Assembly: GCF_000969645.2 (NCBI RefSeq)
Contig: NZ_CP014222.1
Coordinates: forward strand, 1,589,740 to 1,653,739
Direction: 5' to 3'
Length of the DNA: 64,000 nucleotides
Source of the DNA: Janthinobacterium sp. B9-8
GTDB taxonomy: Bacteria; Pseudomonadota; Gammaproteobacteria; Burkholderiales; Chitinibacteraceae
The notes below the pieces were generated by a model. The model did not search any database. It was not told the DNA's origin and saw nothing but the letters and a program-made list of their open reading frames with translations. Shown here one piece after another: positions 1-8,875 of this stretch (the first letter of the stretch is position 1; each line of letters begins with the position of its first letter). Position numbers and translations under genes: made by a program.

Positions 1-1
1 C

Positions 2-1117
2 CTTTTTGCCGATGCGCCTAGCGGTGTTGCGCCCTATGCTTGCCTTGGAAAAACGCTGCATCTAGGCGTAGTAACAAGCGAGCTGGCTTCGCAAGATGCG
101 CTGCCATCCAAGCTGCACAGCCGTAATAACGCGCTGCTGCTCACGGCTTTAGCGCAAATTCGCCCCGCGGTGGATGCAGCGATTACCCGCTTTGGTGTGG
201 CGCGGATAGGCGTGGTCTTAGGCACCAGCACTTCAGGCATTGGTGAGGCGCAAGCTGCAATTGCCCAGCATCAGGCCACAGGCCAGCTACCCGCCCATTT
301 TCATATTGCACAGCAAGAGCTAGGCTCGCCTGCTACCGCGCTCAGCACCCTCTTGGGGCTGGCTGGCCCTGCAATGGTGGTTTCCACCGCCTGTTCTTCC
401 AGCGCCAAAGCCATGGCGAGCGCGGCAAGGCTGCTGAATGCGGGGATGTGTGATGCCGTGATTTGTGGTGGCGTGGATTCGCTCTGTGATTTTACCGTGG
501 CGGGATTTTCGTCGCTGGAATCCATCAGCGCGGATCGCTGCCAGCCGATGAGCATTCATCGCAACGGTATTAATATTGGCGAAGGCGCGGCACTGTTTCT
601 AATGAGTAAAGATTTAATGGAAGAGTCCGACGCCGTGACGCTCCTAGGCTGGGGGGAAAGCTCGGATGCGCATCATATTTCAGCTCCCGCACCGGACGGA
701 AAAGGCGCAAGCACTGCCATGCAAGCCGCGCTCCATCGAGCAGGCTTACAAGCGTCCGATATCGATTACATCAATCTGCACGGCACGGCAACACAGCAAA
801 ATGATGCAATGGAAAGCCTTGCTATTTATCAGCTATTTGGCAGCCACACACCGTGCAGCTCAAGCAAACCTTTAACCGGCCACACGCTGGGTGCAGCGGG
901 AGCCATTGAAGCGGCGATCTGCTGGCTGGCTCTCAAGACAGGGCAACTCCCCCCCCATTGGTGGGATGGCGAGATAGATCCCGCAATTGCCCCGCTTGCA
1001 CTCGTCAAGCCATCCTTCAAGCCCGCCCGCCCGCCACGCTACGCCTTAAGCAACTCCTTTGCATTTGGCGGCAGCAATGCAAGTTTGATTTTTGGACGTG
1101 ACCATGCAGCCCATTGA
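2..1117 (+). CDS. apeO: Aryl polyene beta-ketoacyl-ACP synthase (ApeO-like), 5' end outside the window
   Basis: The reading frame is open from the left edge, so the gene is truncated by the window; 371 codons are visible. It is a FabB/FabF-type condensing enzyme with an intact triad: the nucleophile Cys in STACSSSAKAMA, His in HGTATQQND, and His in LTGHTLGAAGA. The next genes encode a dehydratase, a ketoreductase and a second KS, the order known for apeO-P-Q-R in aryl polyene clusters, where ApeO with a chain-length factor extends the polyene chain. The 3' end overlaps the dehydratase start by 14 nt. The KS function is certain; the exact ape name is inferred from context. Confidence 0.85.
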   Translation, partial: LFADAPSGVAPYACLGKTLHLGVVTSELASQDALPSKLHSRNNALLLTALAQIRPAVDAAITRFGVARIGVVLGTSTSGIGEAQAAIAQHQATGQLPAHFHIAQQELGSPATALSTLLGLAGPAMVVSTACSSSAKAMASAARLLNAGMCDAVICGGVDSLCDFTVAGFSSLESISADRCQPMSIHRNGINIGEGAALFLMSKDLMEESDAVTLLGWGESSDAHHISAPAPDGKGASTAMQAALHRAGLQASDIDYINLHGTATQQNDAMESLAIYQLFGSHTPCSSSKPLTGHTLGAAGAIEAAICWLALKTGQLPPHWWDGEIDPAIAPLALVKPSFKPARPPRYALSNSFAFGGSNASLIFGRDHAAH

Positions 1118-1565
1118 ATACGCCATCAGCGATATCATGCCGCACTCTGGCAAGATGCTTTTACTCGATTGCGCCATCGCGGGCAACGACACGCATTTTG
1201 AATGCGAAGTCACCATAAACGCAGACAATCTGTTTTTTACCGGCACAGGCGTGGGCGCATGGGTAGGCGTTGAATATATGGCACAAACCGTCGCGGCATG
1301 GGCAGGCTGGCAAGCTCGATTAGCTGGGCAAACGCCTAAAATCGGTTTCTTACTCGGCAGCCGCCGCTATAGCTGTAGCGTCAGCGAATTTGCGCTGGGC
1401 CAAGTGCTACGCATCCGGATTAGCCGCGCTTTCCAGGCCGACAATGGCTTAGGGCAATTTGATTGCCAAATCTTGATCAACCAACAAGAAGTCGCCCAAG
1501 CCGCACTCACCGTATTTGAGCCACTGGATGCCAGCGCGTTTTTAGCGGAGCGAGCTAAGGGTTAA
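1104..1565 (+). CDS. apeP: Aryl polyene 3-hydroxyacyl-ACP dehydratase (ApeP-like)
   Basis: A 153-residue hotdog-fold protein expected to remove water from 3-hydroxyacyl-ACP during polyene extension. The motif MPHSGKMLLLD carries the catalytic-type His and GVEYMAQTVAAW the acidic residue typical of ApeP/FabZ-like dehydratases. I chose the ATG inside the end of the upstream KS gene; an in-frame TTG lies 12 nt earlier. The 14-nt overlap suggests translational coupling. Downstream the operon is interrupted by a palindromic repeat before the ketoreductase. Confidence 0.85.
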   Translation: MQPIEYAISDIMPHSGKMLLLDCAIAGNDTHFECEVTINADNLFFTGTGVGAWVGVEYMAQTVAAWAGWQARLAGQTPKIGFLLGSRRYSCSVSEFALGQVLRIRISRAFQADNGLGQFDCQILINQQEVAQAALTVFEPLDASAFLAERAKG

Positions 1566-1630
1566 AGCTAAATAAGGGCGTAAAAAAGCGTCCCCAGTAG
1601 AGAAAAGCGGCAAGAGCAAGAGCGCTAAGT

Positions 1631-1737
1631 CTTGAACCACAGAGGGCACAGAGAACACAGAGAACACAGAGAAAATCACAAAAATAGGCCGGGTTTCTCT
1701 GTGTGCTCTGTGTCCTCCTTTTTCTCTGTGGTTCAAG
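1631..1737. repeat. CACAGAG palindromic repeat, copy 1
   Basis: Starts CTTGAACCACAGAG and ends CTCTGTGGTTCAAG. The two arms, built from CACAGAG/ACACAGAG words, are largely self-complementary, so the transcript could fold into a long hairpin. It lies between the dehydratase and ketoreductase genes of the APE operon. Four more copies with the same ends occur in the window. Confidence 0.9.
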
Positions 1738-1791
1738 ATTTAGCTCCTTGTACGTACTCAAATAATTAAAAATAAACAATGAGAAACAAGC

Positions 1792-2523
1792 ATGACTAAT
1801 AAAACAATTCTAGTCACAGGCTCCAGCCGGGGCATTGGGCGCTCCATTGCCAAGCGGCTGGCCAAAGATGGCTTTGATATCGTACTGCATTGCAAGAGCC
1901 GCATCGACGCCGCCGCAGAACTTGCAGCCGAAATCACCGCACTAGGCCGAAACTGCCGCGTTCTGCAATTTGATGTGACCAATCGCGCCCAGACCGCAGA
2001 AGTTTTACTCGCCGATATCGAAGCGCATGGTTGCTACTACGGTGTGGTTTGCAATGCAGGCATCGCAATGGATAATGCCTTCCCCGCCATGCCCCCAGAA
2101 GACTGGGATGCGGTAATTCATACCAATTTAGATAGTTTTTACAATGTATTGCACCCGCTGACCATGCCGATGGTGCGGCAGAGAAAACCCGGCCGCATCG
2201 TCACTTTGTCTTCTGTTTCTGGCCTGATTGGCAACCGTGGTCAAGTCAATTACAGCGCAGCCAAGGCAGGGATTATTGGCGCGACCAAGGCGCTGGCGGT
2301 GGAATTAGCCAGCCGTGCCATTACCGTTAACTGCGTAGCACCCGGCTTGATCGACACCGAAATGGTAGACGAGCGTGTATTAGAAGAAGCGCTGAAAATC
2401 ATCCCGGCCAAGCGCATGGGCAAACCCGAAGAAGTGGCCGCAGCCGTTAGCTTTTTAATGTCAGACGACGCCGCCTATATCACGCGTCAGGTGATTTCAG
2501 TCAATGGGGGCTTAATAGGATGA
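1792..2523 (+). CDS. apeQ: Aryl polyene 3-ketoacyl-ACP reductase (ApeQ-like, FabG family)
   Basis: A 243-residue short-chain dehydrogenase of FabG type that should reduce the 3-keto group of the growing ACP-bound chain with NADPH. The cofactor motif TGSSRGIG is at residues 8-15, the catalytic Ser is in TLSSVSG, and Tyr/Lys in YSAAK. It sits between the dehydratase and the last KS, matching APE clusters. Its stop overlaps, as ATGA, the start of a relic 5' end of the following KS gene rather than the intact KS gene. Confidence 0.88.
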   Translation: MTNKTILVTGSSRGIGRSIAKRLAKDGFDIVLHCKSRIDAAAELAAEITALGRNCRVLQFDVTNRAQTAEVLLADIEAHGCYYGVVCNAGIAMDNAFPAMPPEDWDAVIHTNLDSFYNVLHPLTMPMVRQRKPGRIVTLSSVSGLIGNRGQVNYSAAKAGIIGATKALAVELASRAITVNCVAPGLIDTEMVDERVLEEALKIIPAKRMGKPEEVAAAVSFLMSDDAAYITRQVISVNGGLIG

Positions 2524-2624
2524 AGCGCGTTGTGATTACCGGCATCGGGGCCAGTCACTCCCCCGCATATGGCCAGACCAAACCAGAGAAGTCGCTACAG
2601 ATTTCAGTTAAAGAGGCCTTATAA
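2520..2624 (+). pseudogene. Relic 5' end of an apeR-like KS gene
   Basis: Begins with ATG overlapping the apeQ stop. Its first 11 codons encode the same MKRVVITGIGA as the intact KS that starts at 2626, with two synonymous differences (ACC/ACT, GCC/GCG) and no replacement. After that the sequence diverges and appears frameshifted; the open frame ends with TAA two bases before the intact ATG. It looks like the remnant of an earlier KS gene that was coupled to apeQ, followed by a complete copy. Confidence 0.75.
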
Positions 2625-2625
2625 G

Positions 2626-3852
2626 ATGAAGCGCGTTGTGATTACTGGCATCGGGGCGATCAGCCCGCTTGGCCATGATTGGAAAACCGTAGAAGCGGCG
2701 CTTAAAGCAGGCAAAAACGCCATTCAGATCATGCCAGAATGGCAGGTTTTTGAAGGGCTTAACACCCAACTTGGCGCACCTGCCGCGCCCTTTGAGCTGC
2801 CAGCGCATTACAACCGCAAAAGCACGCGCAGCATGGGACGCGTGGCGCTAATGGCGACTCGCGCCAGTGAATTGGCGCTGATCGATGCGGGTCTACTCAA
2901 TGATCCTCTGGTTAAAAGTGGCCAGATGGGCATTTCTTATGGCTCATCGGCTGGTACGCCCAAAGCCATTGGTGACTTTGGCCGCATGATTGCAGAAAAA
3001 TCCACCGAAGGCATTAACGCCACCACCTATATCAAAATGATGTCGCACACCGCAGCCGTAAATATCGGCGTGTTTTTTGGCATTACCGGCCGCATTATCA
3101 CCACCTCTAGCGCCTGCACATCTAGCAGCCAAGGCATAGGCTATGCCTACGAAACCATCAAATTCGGCAAGCAGATTGCCATGCTGGCCGGTGGTGCTGA
3201 AGAGTTGGATGCCACCGAAGCGGCGGTTTTCGACACCCTATTTGCCACCAGCGTACAAAACGCCACGCCCGAAACCACGCCCCGCCCTTTTGACACAAAA
3301 CGTGATGGCTTGGTGATTGGCGAAGGCGCTGGCACGCTGGTGCTGGAAGAGCTGGAACACGCACTGGCGCGCGGCGCCCATATTTATGCAGAAATTGCTG
3401 GCTTTGGCAGCAATAGCGATGGCACGCATGTGACTCACCCCAACTCCGCCACCATGGCCCAAGCCATTCGCCTAAGCCTTACAGATGCAGCGCTGCAGCC
3501 TAGCGATATTGGCTATATCAATGCCCACGGCACCGCCACCGATCATGGCGACATCGCCGAATCGAAAGCCACCCATGAGGTATTTGGTGAGCACACGCCA
3601 ATTAGCTCGCTCAAAAGCTATATGGGCCACACCCTTGGCGCTTGCGGGGCATTAGAGGCATGGATCAGCATCGAGATGATGAACAGCGGCTGGTTCGCTC
3701 CCACAATTAACCTAACCGAGCCTGACGAGCGCTGCGCCGCACTGGATTACATTACCGGCACAGGGCGAGCCATTGAATGCGATATCGTCATGAGCAATAA
3801 CTTTGCATTTGGCGGGATCAATACATCGCTGATTTTTAAGCGCTGGGCTTAA
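2626..3852 (+). CDS. apeR: Aryl polyene beta-ketoacyl-ACP synthase (ApeR-like)
   Basis: A 408-residue KS. Cys lies in SSACTSSSQG, His in NAHGTATDHGD, and Lys/His in SLKSYMGHTLGACGA, so all catalytic residues are present. In APE pathways ApeR is the second KS, thought to act early in chain building. I start it at ATG 2626 because the protein then begins MKRVVITGIGA, the normal KS N-terminus; an earlier in-frame start at 2569 would add unrelated residues derived from the relic upstream. It is the last gene of the visible operon. Confidence 0.87.
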   Translation: MKRVVITGIGAISPLGHDWKTVEAALKAGKNAIQIMPEWQVFEGLNTQLGAPAAPFELPAHYNRKSTRSMGRVALMATRASELALIDAGLLNDPLVKSGQMGISYGSSAGTPKAIGDFGRMIAEKSTEGINATTYIKMMSHTAAVNIGVFFGITGRIITTSSACTSSSQGIGYAYETIKFGKQIAMLAGGAEELDATEAAVFDTLFATSVQNATPETTPRPFDTKRDGLVIGEGAGTLVLEELEHALARGAHIYAEIAGFGSNSDGTHVTHPNSATMAQAIRLSLTDAALQPSDIGYINAHGTATDHGDIAESKATHEVFGEHTPISSLKSYMGHTLGACGALEAWISIEMMNSGWFAPTINLTEPDERCAALDYITGTGRAIECDIVMSNNFAFGGINTSLIFKRWA

Positions 3853-3860
3853 GTCTAAAA

Positions 3861-4037
3861 GTTCTGTAGACACAGAGATCAATGAGTACACAGAGGGCAC
3901 AGAGAAAAGCGTTAAGAAAGCGTAAAGACATTGCACTAAGCAAGATCCCAAATGACTCTATTTTGCAGCTTGGGTTAGCAGGGTTAACTATTTTCTTAGT
4001 TTTCTCTGTGTAACTCCGTGCTCTCTGTGGTTCAAGA
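3861..4037. repeat. CACAGAG palindromic repeat, copy 2 (degenerate left arm)
   Basis: The right arm ends CTCTGTGGTTCAAG like the other copies. The left arm (about 3861-3908) keeps only the CACAGAG words and lacks the CTTGAACC end. The centre is about 90 nt of unrelated sequence. It fills most of the gap between the APE operon and the next gene. Confidence 0.75.
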
Positions 4038-4096
4038 TTTGGGTTTTGTTCATATACCTAGTTATTACAATCAAGCAAACACACCAAGGAATAAAA

Positions 4097-4531
4097 ATGA
4101 AAAAATTTGCCACTTTATTAATCGCCGGTTTGTTATCGACTTCTGCATTTGCACGCGATACCGTATTACAAATCCCATTGGCCGATGTATTGGCAATGCC
4201 AGAGGCTCAGGGTAAATTGGATGGTTCGGTTAAGTTTTATTTGGCAGGGCAAAAAACACCGCCAATTACCCAGCAATTTTCTGAAGATATTTCAAATCCC
4301 AAAACCAATGCCTTAGGTAAAAGCGATGAATTTGGCTGCAAATGGGCCGCACTTTCTGCCTTGATCTCTTTTCAGAATTCAGCCAAACGCGAAGGCGCAA
4401 ATGCTGTGGTGGATTTGGTGAGTTATTACAAGAAGAACGAAACAAAAAGCGACACCACCATTGAATGCCATGCAGGTGGATTTATCATTGGCGTAGCATT
4501 AAAAGGTCGCTACGCCAAAGTGGCGGAGTAA
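4097..4531 (+). CDS. Small secreted protein of the family often labelled excinuclease ATPase subunit
   Basis: A 144-residue protein with a clear signal peptide (MKKFATLLIAGLLSTSAFA, cut after AFA). The mature part has DGSVKFYLAGQ, GANAVVDLVSYYKKNE and ECHAGGFIIGVALKG, the pattern of a proteobacterial family commonly annotated as excinuclease ATPase subunit. That name is not supported: there is no ATP-binding motif, and a periplasmic location does not fit excision repair. Two Cys residues could form a disulfide. Start chosen at ATG 4097 because it precedes the signal peptide directly. Function unknown. Confidence 0.8.
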   Translation: MKKFATLLIAGLLSTSAFARDTVLQIPLADVLAMPEAQGKLDGSVKFYLAGQKTPPITQQFSEDISNPKTNALGKSDEFGCKWAALSALISFQNSAKREGANAVVDLVSYYKKNETKSDTTIECHAGGFIIGVALKGRYAKVAE

Positions 4532-4543
4532 TATGCAGGGTTC

Positions 4544-4578
4544 ATGCCCACGCGCATAGATCGTCGGTGTGTGGGCAT
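4544..4578. terminator. Possible bidirectional terminator hairpin
   Basis: Arms ATGCCCAC and GTGGGCAT are separated by 19 nt and lie between two convergent genes (the secreted protein and ribE). No strong T run follows on either strand, so the call is weak. Confidence 0.35.
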
Positions 4579-4621
4579 AAATACTTGCCCACGCTCCTTC
4601 AATAAATATCTGCTATTAGGC

Positions 4622-5329
4622 CTAAGGCTTTTTCAAAGCCACAGGCTCAGCCAGCGTGTAAACATCCACGCCCTGCTGGGCGAGTAGGGCTTCCAGTGCG
4701 GGCATGAGCGCACCGAGTTTTTCTTCTAGCGCATCACGCACGGTATCGACTACCACTTGTGTGGCGCGCTCGATTTCTACGTTGAATACGCTGCCAACGC
4801 GCTTACCTTCAAAAATGGTCATGCGGCGGGTTTCGGGGATCAGCCATACTTCAAACCAGCAATCTGTTTTATTGGTGTCCGATACCGTCAGGCTGGCGCC
4901 ATCCAGGGCGATATACCCCTTGGCGAAAATGTATTTCATCCCGGCTTTGGGCACGCCAATTCTAAAGCAACAGTTTTCCTGATCTTTACGAATATCTAAC
5001 AGCGTGGCGGCAAAGTCCACATGGCCGGAGAGCGGATGACCGCCGATTTCGGCACCATCTTTGGCGGCGCGCTCGGCATTGACATGGCTACCTGCTTTTA
5101 ATTGCCCTAAGGAGGTTACGCGTAAACTTTGCAACATCACATCAAAGCTGGCTTTATCATCCGCAAAGATCTCGGTAACCGTCAGGCAAACGCCATCAAT
5201 CGCCACGCTGGCGCCAATCTGAATATCTTTGCAAAACCCTGCCGGAAAAGCGATGCGAAATGTACGGATACCTTCCCTGTCATCAATCGCTTCAATCTGA
5301 GCAACACCTTGCACAATCCCCGTAAACAT
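4622..5329 (-). CDS. ribE: Riboflavin synthase alpha chain
   Basis: A 235-residue protein beginning MFTGIVQGVAQI, the hallmark of riboflavin synthase, which converts two 6,7-dimethyl-8-ribityllumazines into riboflavin. Two lumazine-binding barrel repeats are visible: the first with VAIDGVCLTV and GHPLSGHVD, the second from about residue 100 with YIALDGASLTV. The C-terminal tail after about residue 200 is somewhat longer than usual and helical. Its start is one base from the stop of the zinc-ribbon gene, so the two are probably co-translated. It is the last gene of the glyA-nrdR-ribD-ribE series. The gene is called ribC in some species. Confidence 0.93.
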   Translation of the reverse strand: MFTGIVQGVAQIEAIDDREGIRTFRIAFPAGFCKDIQIGASVAIDGVCLTVTEIFADDKASFDVMLQSLRVTSLGQLKAGSHVNAERAAKDGAEIGGHPLSGHVDFAATLLDIRKDQENCCFRIGVPKAGMKYIFAKGYIALDGASLTVSDTNKTDCWFEVWLIPETRRMTIFEGKRVGSVFNVEIERATQVVVDTVRDALEEKLGALMPALEALLAQQGVDVYTLAEPVALKKP

Positions 5330-5503
5330 TTATTCAGTTTCCTTAAAGAGTTCTGGATTTGCTTCGCGCACACGCTTCGAAGACTTGAGTAAATTGCAAT
5401 GATCACAAAAGTAGCTAATCGAGCCGCAAGCCGCGATCACATCGAGGGGCCGCTTACAATCAGGGCAAATCGGCACGGCTTCTTGCACGCTTTCATTCGG
5501 CAT
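5330..5503 (-). CDS. Small zinc-ribbon protein, YfgJ-like
   Basis: A 57-residue protein with CPDC...CGSISYFCDHC, a four-Cys zinc ribbon. The spacing and flanking residues (CPDCKRPLDVIAACG, YFCDHC, SKRV) resemble the C-terminal half of E. coli YfgJ. I start it at ATG 5503, which overlaps the end of ribD by 11 nt; the longer upstream frame is only ribD sequence read out of frame. It sits tightly between ribD and ribE, so it is co-expressed with riboflavin synthesis, but no role there is known. Confidence 0.8.
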   Translation of the reverse strand: MPNESVQEAVPICPDCKRPLDVIAACGSISYFCDHCNLLKSSKRVREANPELFKETE

Positions 5504-6620
5504 AAAATTCTCCAATATCAGTGAACCGCAGGGTGAGACGTAAATCGTCTCCAAATAGGCGGCGCTCTAATACCTTAGCTTGTAGCTTGTGGTTTAGGTC
5601 GGACAAATCAAGCGTAGCGATGCCTTTTGCCGTGTCACCAATCATCACAGGTGCTTGATAAAGCAGCATTTCATCCACCAGCCCCGCTTGAAATAGCGCC
5701 CCAACTAAAACGCCGCCCGCCTCAACGGTTACTTGGTTGCAGCCTCGGCGGCCTAATTCATTGAGTAAGGCGGTCAAATCAACACGGCCATGCGCATCGG
5801 CCAAAATCATCACTTCGGCCCCTGCGGCTTCTAAAGCCTGACGCTTTGGCTCGTCATCCTGAGCGCCCACAATCAATACGCCCGCTTGATTAAATAACTT
5901 TGCCTTGATCGGCATTCTAAGCTGGCTGTCAACAACCACACGCAGCGGCTGTCTATCTACCGTAAATTCCCGCACCGTTAGCTGAGGGTCATCCGCCAGT
6001 ACCGTGCCAATACCAGTCAGCATGGCGCAAGATCGGGCACGTAGTTTTTGCACATCAGATCGTGCCGCCGGGCCGGTAATCCACTGCGATTGCCCATTAA
6101 CCAGTGCCGTACGGCCATCCAGACTTGCGCCCATTTTTACCGTCAGCCAAGGGCGGGATCGCAGCATGCGGCTGATAAAACCTTTGTGATGCTCAAGTGC
6201 GGCGGCGTGTAAAACGCCTGACTCCACCTCAATCCCTGCCGCCGCCAAGCGCGTCAAGCCTTGGCCCGCCACCAGCGGATTAGGATCTGTCAGCGCGGCA
6301 ACCACGCGCACTACACCGGCTTTCACCAAGGCATCAGCGCAAGGCGGTGTGCGGCCATGATGGCTACAAGGCTCTAGCGTCACGTAAGCCGTAGCACCGC
6401 GTGCCAAATCACCCGCAACACTCAAAGCCATGACTTCAGCATGCGCACCAGGAGCCCCCTTCACCACACCACCACCCGCAGGCTGACTAAAGCCCGCACC
6501 CACCACCTGCCCGTCTTTTACCAATACGCAGCCCACGCAGGGATTAGGCGTCGCACTATTCTGCCCTAAAGCTGCTTGCCGCAAAGCCAGCTGCATAAAT
6601 TGATGATCGATCGCGTTCAT
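5493..6620 (-). CDS. ribD: Bifunctional pyrimidine deaminase/reductase of riboflavin synthesis
   Basis: A 375-residue RibD. The N-terminal deaminase domain (to about 150) has the zinc ligands in HAEVMAL and PCSHHGRTPPC. The C-terminal reductase domain carries KMGASLDGRTA, GIGTVLADDPQLTVR and a glycine-rich VEAGG segment. It performs the second and third steps from the GTP-derived pyrimidine. A glycine-rich insertion of a few residues precedes the HAE motif. Start chosen at ATG 6620 (MNAIDHQFMQLA); further upstream the frame runs into a palindromic repeat. The 3' end overlaps the zinc-ribbon gene. Confidence 0.93.
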   Translation of the reverse strand: MNAIDHQFMQLALRQAALGQNSATPNPCVGCVLVKDGQVVGAGFSQPAGGGVVKGAPGAHAEVMALSVAGDLARGATAYVTLEPCSHHGRTPPCADALVKAGVVRVVAALTDPNPLVAGQGLTRLAAAGIEVESGVLHAAALEHHKGFISRMLRSRPWLTVKMGASLDGRTALVNGQSQWITGPAARSDVQKLRARSCAMLTGIGTVLADDPQLTVREFTVDRQPLRVVVDSQLRMPIKAKLFNQAGVLIVGAQDDEPKRQALEAAGAEVMILADAHGRVDLTALLNELGRRGCNQVTVEAGGVLVGALFQAGLVDEMLLYQAPVMIGDTAKGIATLDLSDLNHKLQAKVLERRLFGDDLRLTLRFTDIGEFYAE

Positions 6621-6661
6621 TGGCTTCCTAAGCACGAGCACAGGCATAACAAAACCCACAT

Positions 6662-6764
6662 CTTGAACCACAGAGGAAAAGGAGGACACAGAGTTTCACA
6701 GAGAAAACCAAACTTGGACTTTCTCTGTGAAACTCTGTGCTCTCGGTGTTCTCTGTGGTTCAAG
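6662..6764. repeat. CACAGAG palindromic repeat, copy 3
   Basis: Starts CTTGAACCACAGAGG and ends CTCTGTGGTTCAAG, with arms rich in CACAGAG words and a short centre. It lies between nrdR and ribD, 42 bases from the chosen ribD start. Confidence 0.9.
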
Positions 6765-6812
6765 ATTTTGCAAGCGAAAATAAACTTTGAAGGTTAAACA
6801 TACAGAGGTGTT

Positions 6813-7265
6813 TTATTCCTTACTCACTTCCCGAATCACATCGCGGAAATCGTCGACGTCTTGGAAGGAGCGGTATACGGAGGCGAAGCGGATGTAGGCG
6901 ACTTTATCGAGCTTGGCGAGTTCAGACATCACCATTTCGCCAATCTGGCGGCTCATAATTTCTCTGTCACCTAATGACAAAGCTTTTTGAATAATGCGTA
7001 GGATGGCTTCGTCGACCAAGGGCGTCGGCACAGGGCGTTTATGCAGGGCGCGCTCGAAACTGGTACGGATTTTTTCCCGATCAAATTCGGCACGCTGACC
7101 ATTTTGTTTCACCACCTGCGGCAAGCGCACTTCGGCGGTTTCAAACGTGGTAAAGCGTTTATCACAAATCGGACAACGACGGCGACGGCGAACCAAGTCG
7201 CCTTCATCAGATACACGCGAGTCAGCAACCAGCGTATCAGGGGAACCACAGAAGGGGCACTTCAT
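6813..7265 (-). CDS. nrdR: Transcriptional repressor NrdR
   Basis: A 150-residue protein with an N-terminal zinc ribbon ([11 protein letters not shown] and [15 protein letters not shown]) followed by an ATP-cone domain, the NrdR architecture. NrdR senses ATP/dATP and represses ribonucleotide reductase genes by binding NrdR boxes. I chose ATG 7265; a GTG one codon earlier is possible. The position between glyA and ribD is the usual proteobacterial order. Confidence 0.95.
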   Translation of the reverse strand: MKCPFCGSPDTLVADSRVSDEGDLVRRRRRCPICDKRFTTFETAEVRLPQVVKQNGQRAEFDREKIRTSFERALHKRPVPTPLVDEAILRIIQKALSLGDREIMSRQIGEMVMSELAKLDKVAYIRFASVYRSFQDVDDFRDVIREVSKE

Positions 7266-7307
7266 CACAACCCCGCAAAGAACAAGAAAATAGAACTGAA
7301 GCTAAAT

Positions 7308-7492
7308 CTTGAACCACAGAGGACACAGAGAGCACAAAGGGTCACAGAGAAAATCAAGCATCTGACTTAGCCACAGTTTTTCATGATGAAAGAGCTGTTT
7401 GCCTCTCCCATCACTTATTATTTATGCTAAGTCAGTCTTACCAAGGTTTTCTCTGTGAAACTCTGTGTCCTCTGTGCTCTCTGTGGTTTAAG
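7308..7492. repeat. CACAGAG palindromic repeat, copy 4
   Basis: Left end CTTGAACCACAGAGG, right end CTCTGTGGTTTAAG (one change from the other copies). The centre of about 85 nt is longer than in copies 1, 3 and 5. It fills the gap between glyA and nrdR. Confidence 0.88.
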
Positions 7493-7521
7493 ACGTAACA
7501 ATACTTAAACTACAAAATCAA

Positions 7522-8769
7522 TTAAGCGCCGTAAACTGGGAAGCGCGCTGTCAATTCTTTTACTTTTACTGCAACGGCTGCAATGTTTGCTTCATCCGCT
7601 GGATTGTCCAGCACGTCTGCAATCAAGTTAGCCACGATCACGGCTTCTGCTTCTTTGAAACCACGGGTCGTGATGGCTGGGGAGCCGATACGGATACCAG
7701 AAGTCACAAACGGGCTTTCAGGATCGTTTGGAATGGCATTTTTATTGACGGTGATATGCGCTTGGCCCAGTACAGCATCAGCCACTTTGCCAGTCAGGCC
7801 TTTAGAGCGCAGATCAACTAAGAACATATGCGATTCAGAACGACCAGAAATCACACGCAGGCCACGCTCGATCAAGGTTGCAGCCATGGCTTGTGCGTTT
7901 TTCAGTACTTGCTCTTGGTATGTTTTGAACTCTGGTGTTGCCGCTTCTTTAAATGCCACCGCTTTACCGGCGATCACATGCATCAAAGGGCCGCCTTGCA
8001 GCGTTGGGAACACATTTGAATTGATCGATTTTTCGAATTCAGCTTTAGCCAAAATCAAACCACCACGCGGGCCGCGCAATGTTTTATGCGTAGTCGATGT
8101 CACAAAGTGAGCGTGTGGCACTGGGTTTGGATAAACGCCTGCCGCGATCAGACCAGCGTAATGCGCCATGTCGACCATAAAGTAAGCGCCAACTTTGTCG
8201 GCGATTTCACGCATACGCGCCCAATCAAAGCGCAGCGCGTAGGCAGAAGCGCCACCGATCAAGAGCTTAGGCTTGGTTTCAAGCGCTACACGTTCCATAT
8301 CGTCATAATCGATTTCTTCATTTTCGTTCAGGCCGTAAGCCACGATATTAAAGAGCTTACCGGATAAATTTGCTGGCGAGCCGTGTGTCAGGTGACCACC
8401 GTGGCCTAGGTTCATACCCATTACGGTATCGCCCGGCTTCAGGATGGAGAAATACACGGCCTGGTTGGCTTGCGAGCCGGAATGTGGCTGCACATTGGCG
8501 TACTCTGCACCAAACAATGCTTTTACGCGATCAATGGCCAACTGCTCAACCGTATCAACAAATTCACAACCACCATAAAAACGCTTACCCGGATAACCTT
8601 CGGCGTATTTATTAGTCAGTTGCGAGCCTTGAGCTTCCATCACCGCTGGGCTGGTGTAATTTTCTGACGCGATCAGCTCGATATGCTCGTGCTGGCGAAC
8701 AACTTCACCTGCAATGGCAGCGGCTAAATCAGGATCGTATTGGGCGATAGTGGCGGACTTGGAGAACAT
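7522..8769 (-). CDS. glyA: Serine hydroxymethyltransferase
   Basis: A 415-residue PLP enzyme converting serine and tetrahydrofolate to glycine and methylene-THF. Family motifs: [31 protein letters not shown], the PLP-lysine segment [15 protein letters not shown], and [14 protein letters not shown]. Start chosen at ATG 8769 ([15 protein letters not shown]), the normal N-terminus; 22 upstream in-frame codons are not family-like. First gene of the leftward glyA-nrdR-ribD-ribE series; two of its intergenic gaps hold palindromic repeats. Confidence 0.96.
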   Translation of the reverse strand: MFSKSATIAQYDPDLAAAIAGEVVRQHEHIELIASENYTSPAVMEAQGSQLTNKYAEGYPGKRFYGGCEFVDTVEQLAIDRVKALFGAEYANVQPHSGSQANQAVYFSILKPGDTVMGMNLGHGGHLTHGSPANLSGKLFNIVAYGLNENEEIDYDDMERVALETKPKLLIGGASAYALRFDWARMREIADKVGAYFMVDMAHYAGLIAAGVYPNPVPHAHFVTSTTHKTLRGPRGGLILAKAEFEKSINSNVFPTLQGGPLMHVIAGKAVAFKEAATPEFKTYQEQVLKNAQAMAATLIERGLRVISGRSESHMFLVDLRSKGLTGKVADAVLGQAHITVNKNAIPNDPESPFVTSGIRIGSPAITTRGFKEAEAVIVANLIADVLDNPADEANIAAVAVKVKELTARFPVYGA

Positions 8770-8875
8770 AGAGTTGGCGCTTCCGTAAGTCGGTTGGGAA
8801 TAGGGAATGCGCAAGATTCTAACACGGACAAGCATTTTTCCAATTGAGGAATTCGCTATTAATCATGATACCCGC

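Noticed and set aside
1631..1737. CACAGAG repeats as a CRISPR array
   Set aside because: The short words are not separated by unique spacers of constant length; the element is a palindrome with two complementary arms.
2520..2624. The short frames before apeR, apt and thiE as regulatory leader peptides
   Set aside because: Their similarity to the starts of the following genes is better explained as relics; a secondary effect on translation is possible but not shown.
4097..4531. Annotation as an excinuclease subunit
   Set aside because: The protein is a small exported protein without nucleotide-binding motifs; the label is a propagated database name.
4622..6620. FMN riboswitch upstream of ribD
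   Set aside because: The upstream gap is occupied by a CACAGAG palindrome and nrdR; none of the conserved RFN elements is visible.
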